Shown here: positions 39,014 through 47,360 of the stretch, piece after piece
Position numbering within the stretch: the stretch's first letter is position 1
How the letters are laid out: the number at the start of each line of letters is the position of its first letter
Origin: DASZFV01 sp035549075
GTDB taxonomy: Bacteria; Myxococcota_A; Polyangia; Fen-1088
Reading direction: 5' to 3'
Length of the DNA: 64,000 nt
NCBI GenBank assembly: GCA_035549075.1
Contig: DASZRT010000092.1
Location: forward strand, 1-64,000
Notes under the pieces: model-generated
The model's input: the letters and a program-made list of their open reading frames with translations, nothing else
The model's database searches: none
What the model was told of the DNA's origin: nothing
Translations under genes and position numbers: made by a program

Positions 39014-39685
39014 CTACTGCGCGGCGCACCAGGTGCCGGTGCCGGCGCCCGTGCAGATCTGCTTGTAGGTCGCGGCCAGCGACGACGCGCCGTAGGAGTA
39101 CGTGGCGGAGTGCGCCTCGAGGCCCTTGTAGATGCAGTGGCCAAGGAGCATGTCGGAGGGGCAGCCGCCCGTCCCCGTCGTGCCGTTGTTCGCGTCGCAC
39201 ACCGTCTTGATGGTCGCGAACGGGCTGTCGTAGTACTCGGCGCAGCTCTGGGTACCGAGCGTCATGATGACGCACGAGCCGGTCGGCGTGGGTGGCGTGC
39301 ACGAGACCGTCCCGGTCGCCCCGCCGGCGCCGCCGGTCCCCGTCGAACCGCCCGTGCCACCGCTGCCTGTCGAGCCACCGGTGCCCGTCGATCCGCCGGT
39401 GGCCGTCGAACCGCCCGTCCCCGTCGTTCCGCCCGTGCCCGTCGTTCCGCCGGTGGCCGTCGAACCACCCGTCCCCGTCGAACCGCCGGTCGCCGTCGAA
39501 CCGCCCGTCCCCGTCGAACCGCCCGCGTCGGTCGTGCCGCCGGTGCCCGTGGTTCCACCCGAGCCGGTGGTCCCGCCCGAGCCCGTCGTTCCTCCGCCAC
39601 CGTCGGGGTTGCTCGAGCCGCTGCTTCCGCAGGCCGAGAGGATACAAACGAGACCAACCGCCGACCAGAACGCGCCGCTCTTCAT
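39014..39685 (-). CDS. Lipoprotein with long GGST-type hexapeptide linker
   Basis: A 223-residue lipoprotein (lipobox ILSAC, Cys19). Residues 29-126 are almost wholly Gly-Gly-Ser/Thr-Thr-x-x units of 6 residues. The mature C-terminal domain (about 95 residues) has Cys residues (VSCTPP, QSCAEYYD, KTVCDAN, GGCPSD) and ends ICTGAGTGTWCAAQ; it resembles short disulfide domains of myxobacterial surface proteins, but I do not recognise a family. ATG at 39685 is preceded by GGTGGAGG. It faces nagA's 3' end. Confidence 0.8.
   Translation of the reverse strand: MKSGAFWSAVGLVCILSACGSSGSSNPDGGGGTTGSGGTTGSGGTTGTGGTTDAGGSTGTGGSTATGGSTGTGGSTATGGTTGTGGTTGTGGSTATGGSTGTGGSTGSGGTGGSTGTGGAGGATGTVSCTPPTPTGSCVIMTLGTQSCAEYYDSPFATIKTVCDANNGTTGTGGCPSDMLLGHCIYKGLEAHSATYSYGASSLAATYKQICTGAGTGTWCAAQ
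39308..39601 (-). repeat. 18-bp tandem repeat encoding GGST hexapeptides
   Basis: About sixteen in-frame 18-base units, each coding a Gly-Gly-Ser/Thr-Thr-Gly/Ala-x hexapeptide, form residues 29-126 of the lipoprotein. The unit length equals that of the NGL repeats at 19817-19960, though the residues differ. The near-identical units make the gene prone to length change in multiples of 18. Confidence 0.85.
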
Positions 39686-39861
39686 GATCAAGGAGACCTC
39701 CACCGTCGAGTTGTGCCGTAAGCCGACAAACAGCCGCCCGCATCGTAGACGACGTGCGCGCCGAACTCCAGCGTCACTCGTGACCGAGGTCCGCGTTCGC
39801 GCGCGAGGCGTAAGCGCTTGCGCGCTCGACGGCCGGAGACTTTTCGTGTGATTGAGCCGAG
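39686..39861. promoter_or_regulatory. Divergent gap between GGST lipoprotein and barrel protein
   Basis: A 176-base divergent region that must hold promoters for the leftward lipoprotein and the rightward barrel protein. It contains A/T patches (GATCAAGGAG near the lipoprotein RBS and TTTTCGTGTGATTGAG near the right-hand start). No coding frame is convincing. Confidence 0.35.
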
Positions 39862-40773
39862 GTGCACATTGGATTGGCCGCGACGCTCGCAAGCACGGTC
39901 ATCTCGCTCGCAGCAGAGCCCGATCCGAGCTGGCAGGTGAACACGTCCTTTTCAGGCAGGCGGTACTCGCTCGATTACACGGCCCCGACCCCCTCCAGCA
40001 CCAGCGGGACCGGCGAGGCCGTCGGTCTCGAGGTCACGAGATTCTTCGCGCCCCTGCACGACGACGGCGCGCCCTATTCGCTCGAGCCTTTTCTCCAGCG
40101 AGCCAGCTCGTGGTCGCTCTCGATCGACGGCAGCCACCTGACGACGAACCATCCGTTTGGCGGACCGAGCTCGACCGATTGGAGCGGGGGGATCTCCACC
40201 TCCGTCGACGTCTACGTAAAGCGGTGGTTGATCCTGAACGGCGGCGTGAGCACCTCTTACGACCGCCAAACTGAAACGACGGAGCAGTCGAGCCACTCGG
40301 TCAGCGGTTATCTCGACCTTGGGTTGCGCGTCGCCGACACCCGCGTCGACGGCTGGTACACCGTGAACGCCGAGGACGTCGGCGGAGCGTCCTCACGGTT
40401 TCGAAATCGCTTCGGCGCGTCGATGTTCACGGCCATCGCGCGGCGCTTCTCGCTGAGCCTCGACGGCAACCGCATCCCGGGCGGCGGAAACGGCGAGATC
40501 GCGCTCGAGTATTTCGCGAGGCAGGACCTCGGAATCTTCGGCGGGCTGTTCGCCGAAAAGGGGACGTTCTATTCGACCAATCTCGAGGTCCAGGAGTACA
40601 GCGGCTGGCTGGGCGTGGCCACGTGGCTCGATCCCACGGTCGGCGTCGAGGGAAGTTACACGCTGACGACGTACGACGCCCCCGTGCAGCTGATCGACCA
40701 GACGCCCTTCGGCTACCACGATATCTCCCACCAGCTGCTGTTCGAGGTCTTGGCGCGTTTCGACCGTCTCTGA
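39862..40773 (+). CDS. Outer-membrane beta-barrel protein of unknown function
   Basis: A 303-residue protein starting at GTG 39862 with a signal peptide (IGLAATLASTVISLAAE). The rest is repeated amphipathic beta-strands with aromatic girdle residues (SWQVNTSFSGRRYSLDY, SVDVYVKRWLILNGGVS, VEGSYTLTTY) and it ends LLFEVLARFDRL. No paralogue was seen in the window. Convergent with pgi; probably an OmpA/porin-like barrel, function unknown. Confidence 0.7.
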   Translation: MHIGLAATLASTVISLAAEPDPSWQVNTSFSGRRYSLDYTAPTPSSTSGTGEAVGLEVTRFFAPLHDDGAPYSLEPFLQRASSWSLSIDGSHLTTNHPFGGPSSTDWSGGISTSVDVYVKRWLILNGGVSTSYDRQTETTEQSSHSVSGYLDLGLRVADTRVDGWYTVNAEDVGGASSRFRNRFGASMFTAIARRFSLSLDGNRIPGGGNGEIALEYFARQDLGIFGGLFAEKGTFYSTNLEVQEYSGWLGVATWLDPTVGVEGSYTLTTYDAPVQLIDQTPFGYHDISHQLLFEVLARFDRL

Positions 40774-40786
40774 TCGAGCGCCGCCC

Positions 40787-42439
40787 TCACCGCTTGCGGT
40801 GCTTGTACTCGTTGATGAGGCCGCGCGTCGACGAGTCGTGGGTCGTGACGTCGCCGGGGGAAGACAGCTCGGGGACGATCGCGCCCGCGAGCTTCTTGCC
40901 GAGCTCGACGCCCCACTGGTCGAACGAGTTCACGTTCCAGATCACGCCCTGCACGAAGATCTTGTGCTCGTACATCGCGATGAGGCGGCCGAGCGTGCGC
41001 GGGTCCAGCTTCTGGTAGAGCAGCGAGTTCGTCGGGCGGTTGCCGGGGAACACCTTGTGCGGCAGCAGCGCCTCGAGCTTCGCGCCCTCGAGGCCCTGCG
41101 CCGTGAGCTCCTTGCGCGCCTCGCTCTCGTCGAGGCCGCGCATGAGCGCCTCGGTCTGCGCGAAGTAGTTCGCGAGCAGGAGCTCGTGGTGGTTGCCGAT
41201 GGGGTTGTGCGTCTCGACGGCGGCGAGGAAGTCACACGGCACGAGCTTCGTGCCCTGGTGAATCAGTTGATAGAACGCGTGCTGGCCGTTGGTGCCGGCC
41301 TCGCCCCACACGACGGGCCCCGTCTCGTAGTCGACGCGCTCGCCGTCGCGCGTGACGCCCTTGCCGTTCGACTCCATGTCGCCCTGCTGAAAATAGGCGG
41401 GGAAACGGTGAAGGTATTGATCGTACGGCAGGATCGCCTGGGTCGCGGCGCCGAAGAAGTCGTCGTACCAGACGCCCAAGAGCGCCAGCGTCGCGGGCAG
41501 GTTCTGCTCGAGCGGCGCCGTCCGGAAGTGCTCGTCCATCTCGAACGCGCCCTGAAGCAGCTCCTCGAACTTGTCGAAGCCGACGGCGAGCGCGATCGAC
41601 AACCCAATCGACGACCACAGCGAGTAGCGCCCGCCGACCCAATCCCAGAACACGAACATGTTCGCGGGATCGATGCCGAAGGCCGAGACGGCCTTCGTGT
41701 TGGTCGAAAGCGCGACGAAGTGCTTGGCGACGTGCTTCGCGCCGCCCTGTTCTCCGCCCGCGCGCTCGAGGAACCACTTCCGCGCCGTGTGCGCGTTGGT
41801 CATCGTCTCTTGCGTCGTGAACGTCTTCGACGCCACGAGGAACAGCGTCGTCTCGGGATCGACGCGCTTGAGCGCCTCGGCGATGTGCGAGCCGTCGACG
41901 TTCGACACGAAGTGCAGCGCGAGGTCGGCGCGCGCGTAAGGCTTGAGCGCCTCGGTCACCATGACGGGCCCGAGGTCGGAGCCGCCGATGCCGATGTTGA
42001 CGATCGCGCGGATGGGCTTGCCCGTGTAGCCCGTCCACGCGCCCGAGCGCACGGCGTCGCTGAACGACTTCATGTGCGCGAGCGCGGCGTCGACGTCGGG
42101 CATGACGTCCTTGCCGTCGACGAGGATGGGCCGCTTCGCGCGGTTGCGAAGCGCGACGTGCAGCACGGCGCGCCCCTCGGTGATGTTGATGGGCTCGCCG
42201 GCGAACATCTTGTCGCGCATCGCCTCGACGCCCGCCTCGCGCGCGAGCGCGCGCAAGAGCTTCATCGTCTCGTCGGTGACGCGGTTCTTCGAGTAATCGA
42301 GCAGCAAGTCGCCGAGGCGCAGCGACAGCCGCGCGAAGCGATCGGGCTCGTGCGCGAAGAGCTCGCGCATGTGCAGCGGCGCGATCGCGCGCTGATGTTC
42401 CTGCAGGGCCTTCCAGCTCGCCGACTCTCGGATGCTCAT
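40787..42439 (-). CDS. pgi: Glucose-6-phosphate isomerase
   Basis: A 550-residue phosphoglucose isomerase of the normal bacterial length, interconverting glucose-6-P and fructose-6-P. Signatures: VNIGIGGSDLGPVMVTEAL, VASKTFTTQETMTN, VGGRYSLWSSIGL (PGI signature 1), GEAGTNGQHAFYQLIHQGTK (catalytic Glu/His region), NSFDQWGVELGK (signature 2). ATG at 42439 gives MSIRESASWKALQEHQ, typical N-terminus. It is divergent from a small FKBP gene, 35 bases away. Confidence 0.97.
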   Translation of the reverse strand: MSIRESASWKALQEHQRAIAPLHMRELFAHEPDRFARLSLRLGDLLLDYSKNRVTDETMKLLRALAREAGVEAMRDKMFAGEPINITEGRAVLHVALRNRAKRPILVDGKDVMPDVDAALAHMKSFSDAVRSGAWTGYTGKPIRAIVNIGIGGSDLGPVMVTEALKPYARADLALHFVSNVDGSHIAEALKRVDPETTLFLVASKTFTTQETMTNAHTARKWFLERAGGEQGGAKHVAKHFVALSTNTKAVSAFGIDPANMFVFWDWVGGRYSLWSSIGLSIALAVGFDKFEELLQGAFEMDEHFRTAPLEQNLPATLALLGVWYDDFFGAATQAILPYDQYLHRFPAYFQQGDMESNGKGVTRDGERVDYETGPVVWGEAGTNGQHAFYQLIHQGTKLVPCDFLAAVETHNPIGNHHELLLANYFAQTEALMRGLDESEARKELTAQGLEGAKLEALLPHKVFPGNRPTNSLLYQKLDPRTLGRLIAMYEHKIFVQGVIWNVNSFDQWGVELGKKLAGAIVPELSSPGDVTTHDSSTRGLINEYKHRKR

Positions 42440-42474
42440 GGCGAGCGAGCTTACCCTCGGTTAAGGTGCTCGCC

Positions 42475-42831
42475 ATGCCGATGACGACCACCTCGAGCGG
42501 ATTGCAGTACGAGGACACCAAGCCCGGCACGGGCGCGAGCCCCGCCAAGGGCCAGACGTGTGTGATGCACTATACGGGTTGGCTGTGGACGAACGGCGCC
42601 AAGGGCGCGAAGTTCGACAGCTCCGTCGATCGCGGGCAGCCCTTCAAGTTTCCGATTGGCCAAGGCCGCGTCATCAAGGGCTGGGACGAAGGCGTCGCCT
42701 CGATGAAGGTCGGCGGCCAGCGCACGCTGCTCATCCCGCCCGACCTCGGCTACGGCGCGCGCGGCGCCGGCGGCGTCATCCCGCCGAACGCCACGCTGCT
42801 CTTCGAGGTCGAGCTCCTCGACCTGGCGTAA
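42475..42831 (+). CDS. FKBP-type peptidyl-prolyl cis-trans isomerase
   Basis: A 118-residue single-domain FKBP without signal peptide, so cytoplasmic. The core is complete: VMHYTGWL, KFDSSVDRGQPFKFPIGQGRVIKGWDEGV, GGQRTLLIPPDLGYG, PNATLLFEVELLDL. It catalyses proline cis-trans isomerisation in folding. A GTG at 42466 is in frame three codons upstream; ATG at 42475 matches the usual start. Confidence 0.93.
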   Translation: MPMTTTSSGLQYEDTKPGTGASPAKGQTCVMHYTGWLWTNGAKGAKFDSSVDRGQPFKFPIGQGRVIKGWDEGVASMKVGGQRTLLIPPDLGYGARGAGGVIPPNATLLFEVELLDLA

Positions 42832-42856
42832 CGGCCCACTGGCCGAGCGGCGCGCC

Positions 42857-44125
42857 CTACTGGGTGTCGACGCCGAAGACGTGCCGGCAGACCGGCGCCC
42901 ACTGGTTGGCCGGGTTGTCGTTACAGAAGACCGTGTGGCCGCCGGGTGAGGTGCCGCCATCGCCGCCGACCATCTCGAAGAGGTGCTGGTCGGCCGTGTA
43001 GGGGCCCTTGCTCGAGAGCTGCACCATGACGACGGGGCCGATCCAGCCGGCCTTGAGCGCGTTGGGCGCGATGTCGTTCAGCTGACCGTCGCTCACGAGC
43101 ATGTACTTGTTGGCGACGGGCGTCGCCGACGGGTCGGTCATCCACGCGCCGTTGGGGAAGCCTTCATTCACGGGCCCCGACGTCACGATGACGCGGCCGA
43201 AGTTGACGTACGTCGACGCCATGGCCCACGTCTGCGAGCCCCACGAGTAGCCGGCGACCCAGACGTCGCTCATGCGCAGCGAGTTGCCGTCGGCGCCGAG
43301 GAAGTAGCCCCAGTCGCCGGCCTGATCGTTCTGCATGCCGTACTTGAGGGCGCCGATCGTCTCGCTGAGGATGTCCTTGCCGGCGGCGACGGCGTGCCAC
43401 GTCTCGCGGCCCTTGCCATCCCACTCGTCGGCGCGCGCCCACCCGATCTGTTCGTTCCCGACCTTGTCGGTGGGGTTCGCCTTGACGGCGTCCTTGTACA
43501 TCTGCGGAACCTTGTCGCCCGTGAGGCAGGTGTCCGTGTCGGGGATGAAGATGTGGAAGCCGTAGAGGCCCGCGAACGCGTCGAGGCCGCCCGAGCCGGC
43601 GCCGCCACAAATGCCGCCGAGGAAGATGATGAGCTTGCCCTGCGGGGGCTTCGTGCGGTTCAGCTTCATCGTCTGGCCGTTGTATTTGAGGTTCGACGTG
43701 CCACCCATCTGCACGTTGATCGGGCGCGTCGGGCCGTCGGTCGCGCCGCCCGCGCCCGTCGCGCCGCCGCCACCGGTCGTGCCGCCGCTCGCCGTCGTGC
43801 CACCGCCGCCCGTCGTGCCGCCACTCGCCGTCGTCCCGCCGCCGCCCGTCGTGCCGCCGTTGCCGCCGGTCGTGCCGCCGTCGCCCGAGCCGGTGTCGCC
43901 GCCGTTGCCTGAGCCCGTGTCACCGCCGTTGTTCGAGCCGGTCGTGCCGCCGTTGTTCGAGCCCGTCGTGCCGCCGTTGCTCGAGCCGGTCGTGCCGCCG
44001 TTGTTCGAGCCCGTCGAGCCGCCGTTGTTGTGCGTCGGCGTCTCGCCGCTCGTACAGGCGCCGATGAGCGCAGAAGCCGCGACCGCGACGACCAGACCGG
44101 AAAGCGAAGACAGGGGGCGTGACAT
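42857..44125 (-). CDS. Lipoprotein with Gly/Ser/Asn linker and alpha/beta-hydrolase-like domain
   Basis: A 422-residue lipoprotein (lipobox LIGAC, Cys24). The linker (about 30-140) has repeated GGTTG, GSNNG and GGDTG units. The C-terminal domain parallels the 25685-26989 gene: KLIIFLGGICGGAG start, WARADEWDGKG, WGYFLGADGNSLRMSD, and the nucleophile elbow GYSWG (Ser294). Serine-hydrolase activity is likely; the substrate is unknown. The start ATG at 44125 has a strong Shine-Dalgarno (CCGAGGAGGACCC). It is convergent with the FKBP gene. Confidence 0.85.
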   Translation of the reverse strand: MSRPLSSLSGLVVAVAASALIGACTSGETPTHNNGGSTGSNNGGTTGSSNGGTTGSNNGGTTGSNNGGDTGSGNGGDTGSGDGGTTGGNGGTTGGGGTTASGGTTGGGGTTASGGTTGGGGATGAGGATDGPTRPINVQMGGTSNLKYNGQTMKLNRTKPPQGKLIIFLGGICGGAGSGGLDAFAGLYGFHIFIPDTDTCLTGDKVPQMYKDAVKANPTDKVGNEQIGWARADEWDGKGRETWHAVAAGKDILSETIGALKYGMQNDQAGDWGYFLGADGNSLRMSDVWVAGYSWGSQTWAMASTYVNFGRVIVTSGPVNEGFPNGAWMTDPSATPVANKYMLVSDGQLNDIAPNALKAGWIGPVVMVQLSSKGPYTADQHLFEMVGGDGGTSPGGHTVFCNDNPANQWAPVCRHVFGVDTQ

Positions 44126-44203
44126 GGGTCCTCCTCGGAGAATCAGGAATCCTAACCTGCCCCCAAACGCGACCTGTGCGCTGGAGACCTGCGAAACGCG
44201 CGG

Positions 44204-45472
44204 CTAGGGGATGGGGTACCCGCGCCAGAGCCACTCGAGGGCGCTCGGCAGCGTCTGGTTCACGACGTTGGCGTCGTTGTGCATCGCGCTGAGCGCGTAG
44301 TCGAAGTGCGTGTGATAGCCCTTCGCCATGAGCGCCGCCGCCATCTTCTGGTTGGCGATGAGCCAGTTGCGCATCGAGGCCTCGGTGTTCGTGATGCCGA
44401 GGTCCATCTCGGCGGCCTCCATCCACATGCGGATGGGCTTCATCGGGTTGTCGGGCACGAGGTGCACCGGGTACTCCCACGCGCCGTCGGGGTACATCGG
44501 ATCGACGGGGGATTCCTGGTTGACGAACGTGCCCGAGAACGAGATCACGCGCCGGTAGAGGTCGGGGCGAAACCACGCCATCGTGAAGGCCGCGGCCGCG
44601 CCCGAGCTGCCGCCCATCGTGGCGCGGCCCTCGGGGCTCGTGGTGAACTTCACGCCATAGAGCTTCGTCATCTTCGGCAGCACGCACGACTCGACCCAGT
44701 TCACGAAGTCGGTGCCGACGGTGTCGTACTCGTGGCCGCGCTCGCTGCCCTTGCCGTCGCCCGGGCCGGCCATGACCATGACGGCGAGCATGACGGGCAC
44801 GCGCTTGGCCGCGATCATCGAGTCGAGGATGTTGGGCAGGCGCGTGATGTAGTCGCGGCCGTCCTGCGCGATGATGAACGGCGCGGGCGTGCCGGAGACG
44901 TACTGCTTCGGGATGTAGATCCATCCCTGGCGCGTGTAGGGGCCGGTGACGCCCGGGAAGATCGGGCTCTCCGTCGAGGCGATCGTGAACATGTTGAGCG
45001 CGCCGTGCGGGACGTTCGGGTTGGCCGTCATCTCGGGCGCTTGCTTGTAGGTGGGGCCGATCGTGAAGTCGCCGTCGCCCATCGTGCCGGGATCGGCGAC
45101 GACGATGCCCGAGTCGTCGACGGCGGCGTCGGGGTTCGCGCCCGTCGAGCCGCCGGTCGCCGAGCCGCCGCTGCCGCCGCTCGCCGTCGAGCCGCCCGCC
45201 GCCGTCGAGCCACCGTTCGCGCTCGAGCCGCCGGTCGCGGTCGAGCCGCCGGTTGCCGTCGAGCCGCCGGCGCCCGTGTCACCGCCGGACGCGATCGCGC
45301 CACCGGCGCTCGACGTCGTGCCGCCCGTTCCGCTCGTCGTGCTCCCACCCGCCCCCGTCGATCCGCCGTTGCCGCCGCCGTCTTTCGACGACGACTGGGC
45401 ACACGCGCCCAACAGACAAACCAAAGACAAGGACGCGATCACGCGCGCGCGGCGCGGGGGGAGCTGCAGCAT
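44204..45472 (-). CDS. Esterase lipoprotein (esterase D / feruloyl-esterase-like)
   Basis: A 422-residue lipoprotein (lipobox LLGAC, Cys24), with a 100-residue Gly/Ser/Thr/Ala linker. It then holds an esterase-D-type alpha/beta-hydrolase (PF00756-like): QGWIYIPKQYVSGTPAPFII, then the nucleophile in GGSSG (Ser289), and a catalytic His in SAMHND. Enzymes of this group hydrolyse feruloyl-polysaccharide, carbohydrate acetyl or siderophore esters. ATG at 45472 is preceded by AAAGGAAG. An A/T patch with a TACAAT-like -10 lies about 57 bases upstream. Confidence 0.88.
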   Translation of the reverse strand: MLQLPPRRARVIASLSLVCLLGACAQSSSKDGGGNGGSTGAGGSTTSGTGGTTSSAGGAIASGGDTGAGGSTATGGSTATGGSSANGGSTAAGGSTASGGSGGSATGGSTGANPDAAVDDSGIVVADPGTMGDGDFTIGPTYKQAPEMTANPNVPHGALNMFTIASTESPIFPGVTGPYTRQGWIYIPKQYVSGTPAPFIIAQDGRDYITRLPNILDSMIAAKRVPVMLAVMVMAGPGDGKGSERGHEYDTVGTDFVNWVESCVLPKMTKLYGVKFTTSPEGRATMGGSSGAAAAFTMAWFRPDLYRRVISFSGTFVNQESPVDPMYPDGAWEYPVHLVPDNPMKPIRMWMEAAEMDLGITNTEASMRNWLIANQKMAAALMAKGYHTHFDYALSAMHNDANVVNQTLPSALEWLWRGYPIP

Positions 45473-45641
45473 CGAACTTCCTTTCGGCCGAGGGTGAAAA
45501 GCACCTGGGCGCGACAGAGGGGTTATCAATTGTACAGATTCGCGGTCGCAAAAAAACGGCTCGACCGTCGGTGACGCGGCAAAAAAAGCGCCTCCGGCCT
45601 CACCGCAGACGCGCGGCGGCAACGTGACGCCCGTCAGGTCG
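45473..45641. promoter_or_regulatory. Intergenic region between miaE end and esterase lipoprotein start
   Basis: 169 bases. Read leftward, a TACAAT -10-like hexamer lies at 45534-45529, about 57 bases before the esterase start. Two runs of seven T (leftward reading) after GC-rich stretches, at about 45545-45557 and 45580-45587, could terminate the miaE transcript. Strength of either element cannot be judged from sequence alone. Confidence 0.4.
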
Positions 45642-46223
45642 TCAATGAACCCGGGGCACGTGCGGCAGCGCGCCGAGGATCTCGGCCTCGCGCTCGGCGA
45701 ACCAGGCGAGGCGCGGCGCGTAGACCTCGTCGGGCACGAGGGCCTGCGCGAGCTCGAGGAAAATCTCGGCGTGGCGCTCTTCGGCGTTGCCGAGCGCGCC
45801 GTAAAAGTCTGCGAGCGCGGGCTCGCCCGTGCGCGCGAAGCCTCGCGAGAGCAGCGTGAGGCGCTCGTGCGAGCGCGCCTCGATGAACGCCGCGACGAGG
45901 AGCGCGTCGAGCAGACGGTCCGGTTCGTTGGACCGCACCTCGGCGAGCAAGAGGCGCGCGTAGCGGTTCGGCGAATCGGAGCGCGGCGTCCACCCGCGCG
46001 CGCCGATGATCGCGGCGACCTGCACGACGTGGCTCGTCTCTTCGTGCGCGAGGCGCGACAGCTGCGTCACCGAGGCGCCGCGGTGCGGGTAGCGGCGTAC
46101 GAGCGCGAGCGCGTTCTCGGCGGCCTTTCGCTCGCAATGCAAATGATCCGAGAGCAGCGCGAGCAGATCGGCCGAGCTCGCCTCGAACCATCGTGGGTGC
46201 GTCGACGACAAGAGGATGCTCAT
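45642..46223 (-). CDS. miaE: tRNA 2-methylthio-N6-isopentenyladenosine hydroxylase MiaE
   Basis: A 193-residue ferritin-like di-iron enzyme that hydroxylates ms2i6A to ms2io6A at tRNA position 37. Motifs: HLHCERKAAENALALVRRYP (Cys-Glu, 29-48), the ExxH pair HEETSHVV (Glu62-His65), EARSHERL and EERHAEIF. The start overlaps the stop of the preceding hydrolase gene (ATGA). The gene is last in the leftward run led by an ECF sigma factor; miaA/miaB are not in the window. Confidence 0.93.
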   Translation of the reverse strand: MSILLSSTHPRWFEASSADLLALLSDHLHCERKAAENALALVRRYPHRGASVTQLSRLAHEETSHVVQVAAIIGARGWTPRSDSPNRYARLLLAEVRSNEPDRLLDALLVAAFIEARSHERLTLLSRGFARTGEPALADFYGALGNAEERHAEIFLELAQALVPDEVYAPRLAWFAEREAEILGALPHVPRVH

Positions 46224-46789
46224 CGCGCAGCTCCAGCGCGCTCGATGAGCGACGCGAGCAGCGCGCGCCCCTCGGCCCAGTCCCCCAGACCCGACAGCGC
46301 GTTGATGTGGCCCGCTTCGCCGAGGTCGACGAGCTCGGCGTGCCAGGCACGCGCGAACGCGCGCGCGCGCTCGAACGCGACGTAGGGATCGTTGCGGCTC
46401 GCGACGACGGTCGCGGGGAACGGCAGCGGCGCCGCGGGGATCGGCGCGAAGCCGCGCGTCTCGGGCGGCGTGTGCGTCGGGGACTCGACGTCGGCGGGCG
46501 CGACGAGCAGCGCGCCCGCGACGCGCGCCCACGCGGGCCGACGCGCGCCGTGCGCGACCAGCACGCAGGCGAGGCTGTGCGCGACCAGCACGACGGGCGC
46601 GTCGGCGCGCGCGATCGCGTCGTCGACGGCGCGCAGCCAGTCGGCGAGCACAGGCTGATCCCACTCGCTCTGATGCACGCGCGCGCACGCCTGCTCGCAA
46701 GACTCCCACCGCGTCTGCCAGTGCTCGGGCCCCGAGCCGCCGAGGCCCGGCAGCACGAGCACGCGCACGCCCGCGGCGTCGCCCGTCAT
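46220..46789 (-). CDS. Serine hydrolase, RBBP9/YdeN family
   Basis: A 189-residue small alpha/beta-hydrolase. The RBBP9-type N-terminus VLVLPGLGGSGPEHWQT is followed by the nucleophile in AHSLAC (Ser72), an Asp in SRNDPYV and a His in EAGHINA, a complete triad. Members are soluble cytoplasmic enzymes of largely unknown substrate. ATG at 46789 (MTGDAAGV) is preferred over an in-frame ATG 26 codons upstream, which would include a Thr/Ile-rich stretch opposite the slyD His tail. Overlaps miaE by four bases. Confidence 0.9.
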   Translation of the reverse strand: MTGDAAGVRVLVLPGLGGSGPEHWQTRWESCEQACARVHQSEWDQPVLADWLRAVDDAIARADAPVVLVAHSLACVLVAHGARRPAWARVAGALLVAPADVESPTHTPPETRGFAPIPAAPLPFPATVVASRNDPYVAFERARAFARAWHAELVDLGEAGHINALSGLGDWAEGRALLASLIERAGAAR

Positions 46790-46805
46790 CCCCGCCGCGA
46801 CCTCA

Positions 46806-47336
46806 TCAATGATCGTGGTCGTGATCGTGGTGGTGGCCGTGATCGTGGTGATGACCGCCGTGGCCATGGTCGTCGCCGTCGTGCACGTGGCCGTGCTCGA
46901 GCTCGTCGGCCGTCGCGTCGCGCACGTCGACGACCTTGATGACGAAGTGGAGCGTTTGGCCGGCCAGCGGATGGTTGCCGTCGATCTGCGCGTAGTCGCC
47001 GATGACGCCCTTGACGAGCACGGCGCGCACGCCGTCCTCGAGCTGGACGGGGTAGCGGCCGCCGACCTGGATCTTCTGCACGCGGAACTTCCGCAGCGGC
47101 ACCTTGCGCACCTGCTTCTCGTCGCGCTCGCCGTAGGCGTCCTTCGGCGCGAGCGTCACGTCGACGGTCTCGCCCTTGTCCTTGCCGGTGAGCGCGGTCT
47201 CGAGCCCAGGCACGAGGTTGCCGAGCCCGTGCAGGTACCACAGCGGCTTGCCCTCTTCCGAGGCTTCGATCTTCTGACCCTTGTCGTCCTCGAGCTTGAA
47301 GTCGATGGCGACGGCTTTTTTCTCTGCGATCTTCAT
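46806..47336 (-). CDS. slyD: FKBP-type peptidyl-prolyl isomerase SlyD
   Basis: A 176-residue SlyD-type FKBP: catalytic half IDFKLEDDKGQKIEAS ... WYLHGLGNLVPGLE, an inserted-flap (IF) chaperone domain (KDAYGERDEKQVRKV), then GNHPLAGQTLHFVIKVVDV. The C-terminal tail from about residue 148 is His/Asp/Gly-rich (about 15 His) and would bind nickel or zinc. It folds proteins and delivers metal in the cytoplasm. Second FKBP in the window. Lies in the leftward sigma-led run, 24 bases after an envelope protein gene. Confidence 0.95.
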   Translation of the reverse strand: MKIAEKKAVAIDFKLEDDKGQKIEASEEGKPLWYLHGLGNLVPGLETALTGKDKGETVDVTLAPKDAYGERDEKQVRKVPLRKFRVQKIQVGGRYPVQLEDGVRAVLVKGVIGDYAQIDGNHPLAGQTLHFVIKVVDVRDATADELEHGHVHDGDDHGHGGHHHDHGHHHDHDHDH

Positions 47337-47360
47337 GAGCGGCCCGCGAGCCTAACATGC

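Noticed and set aside
39308..39601. CRISPR-like regular repeat array
   Set aside because: Repeats are in-frame 18-bp codon units without spacers, coding a Gly-rich linker.
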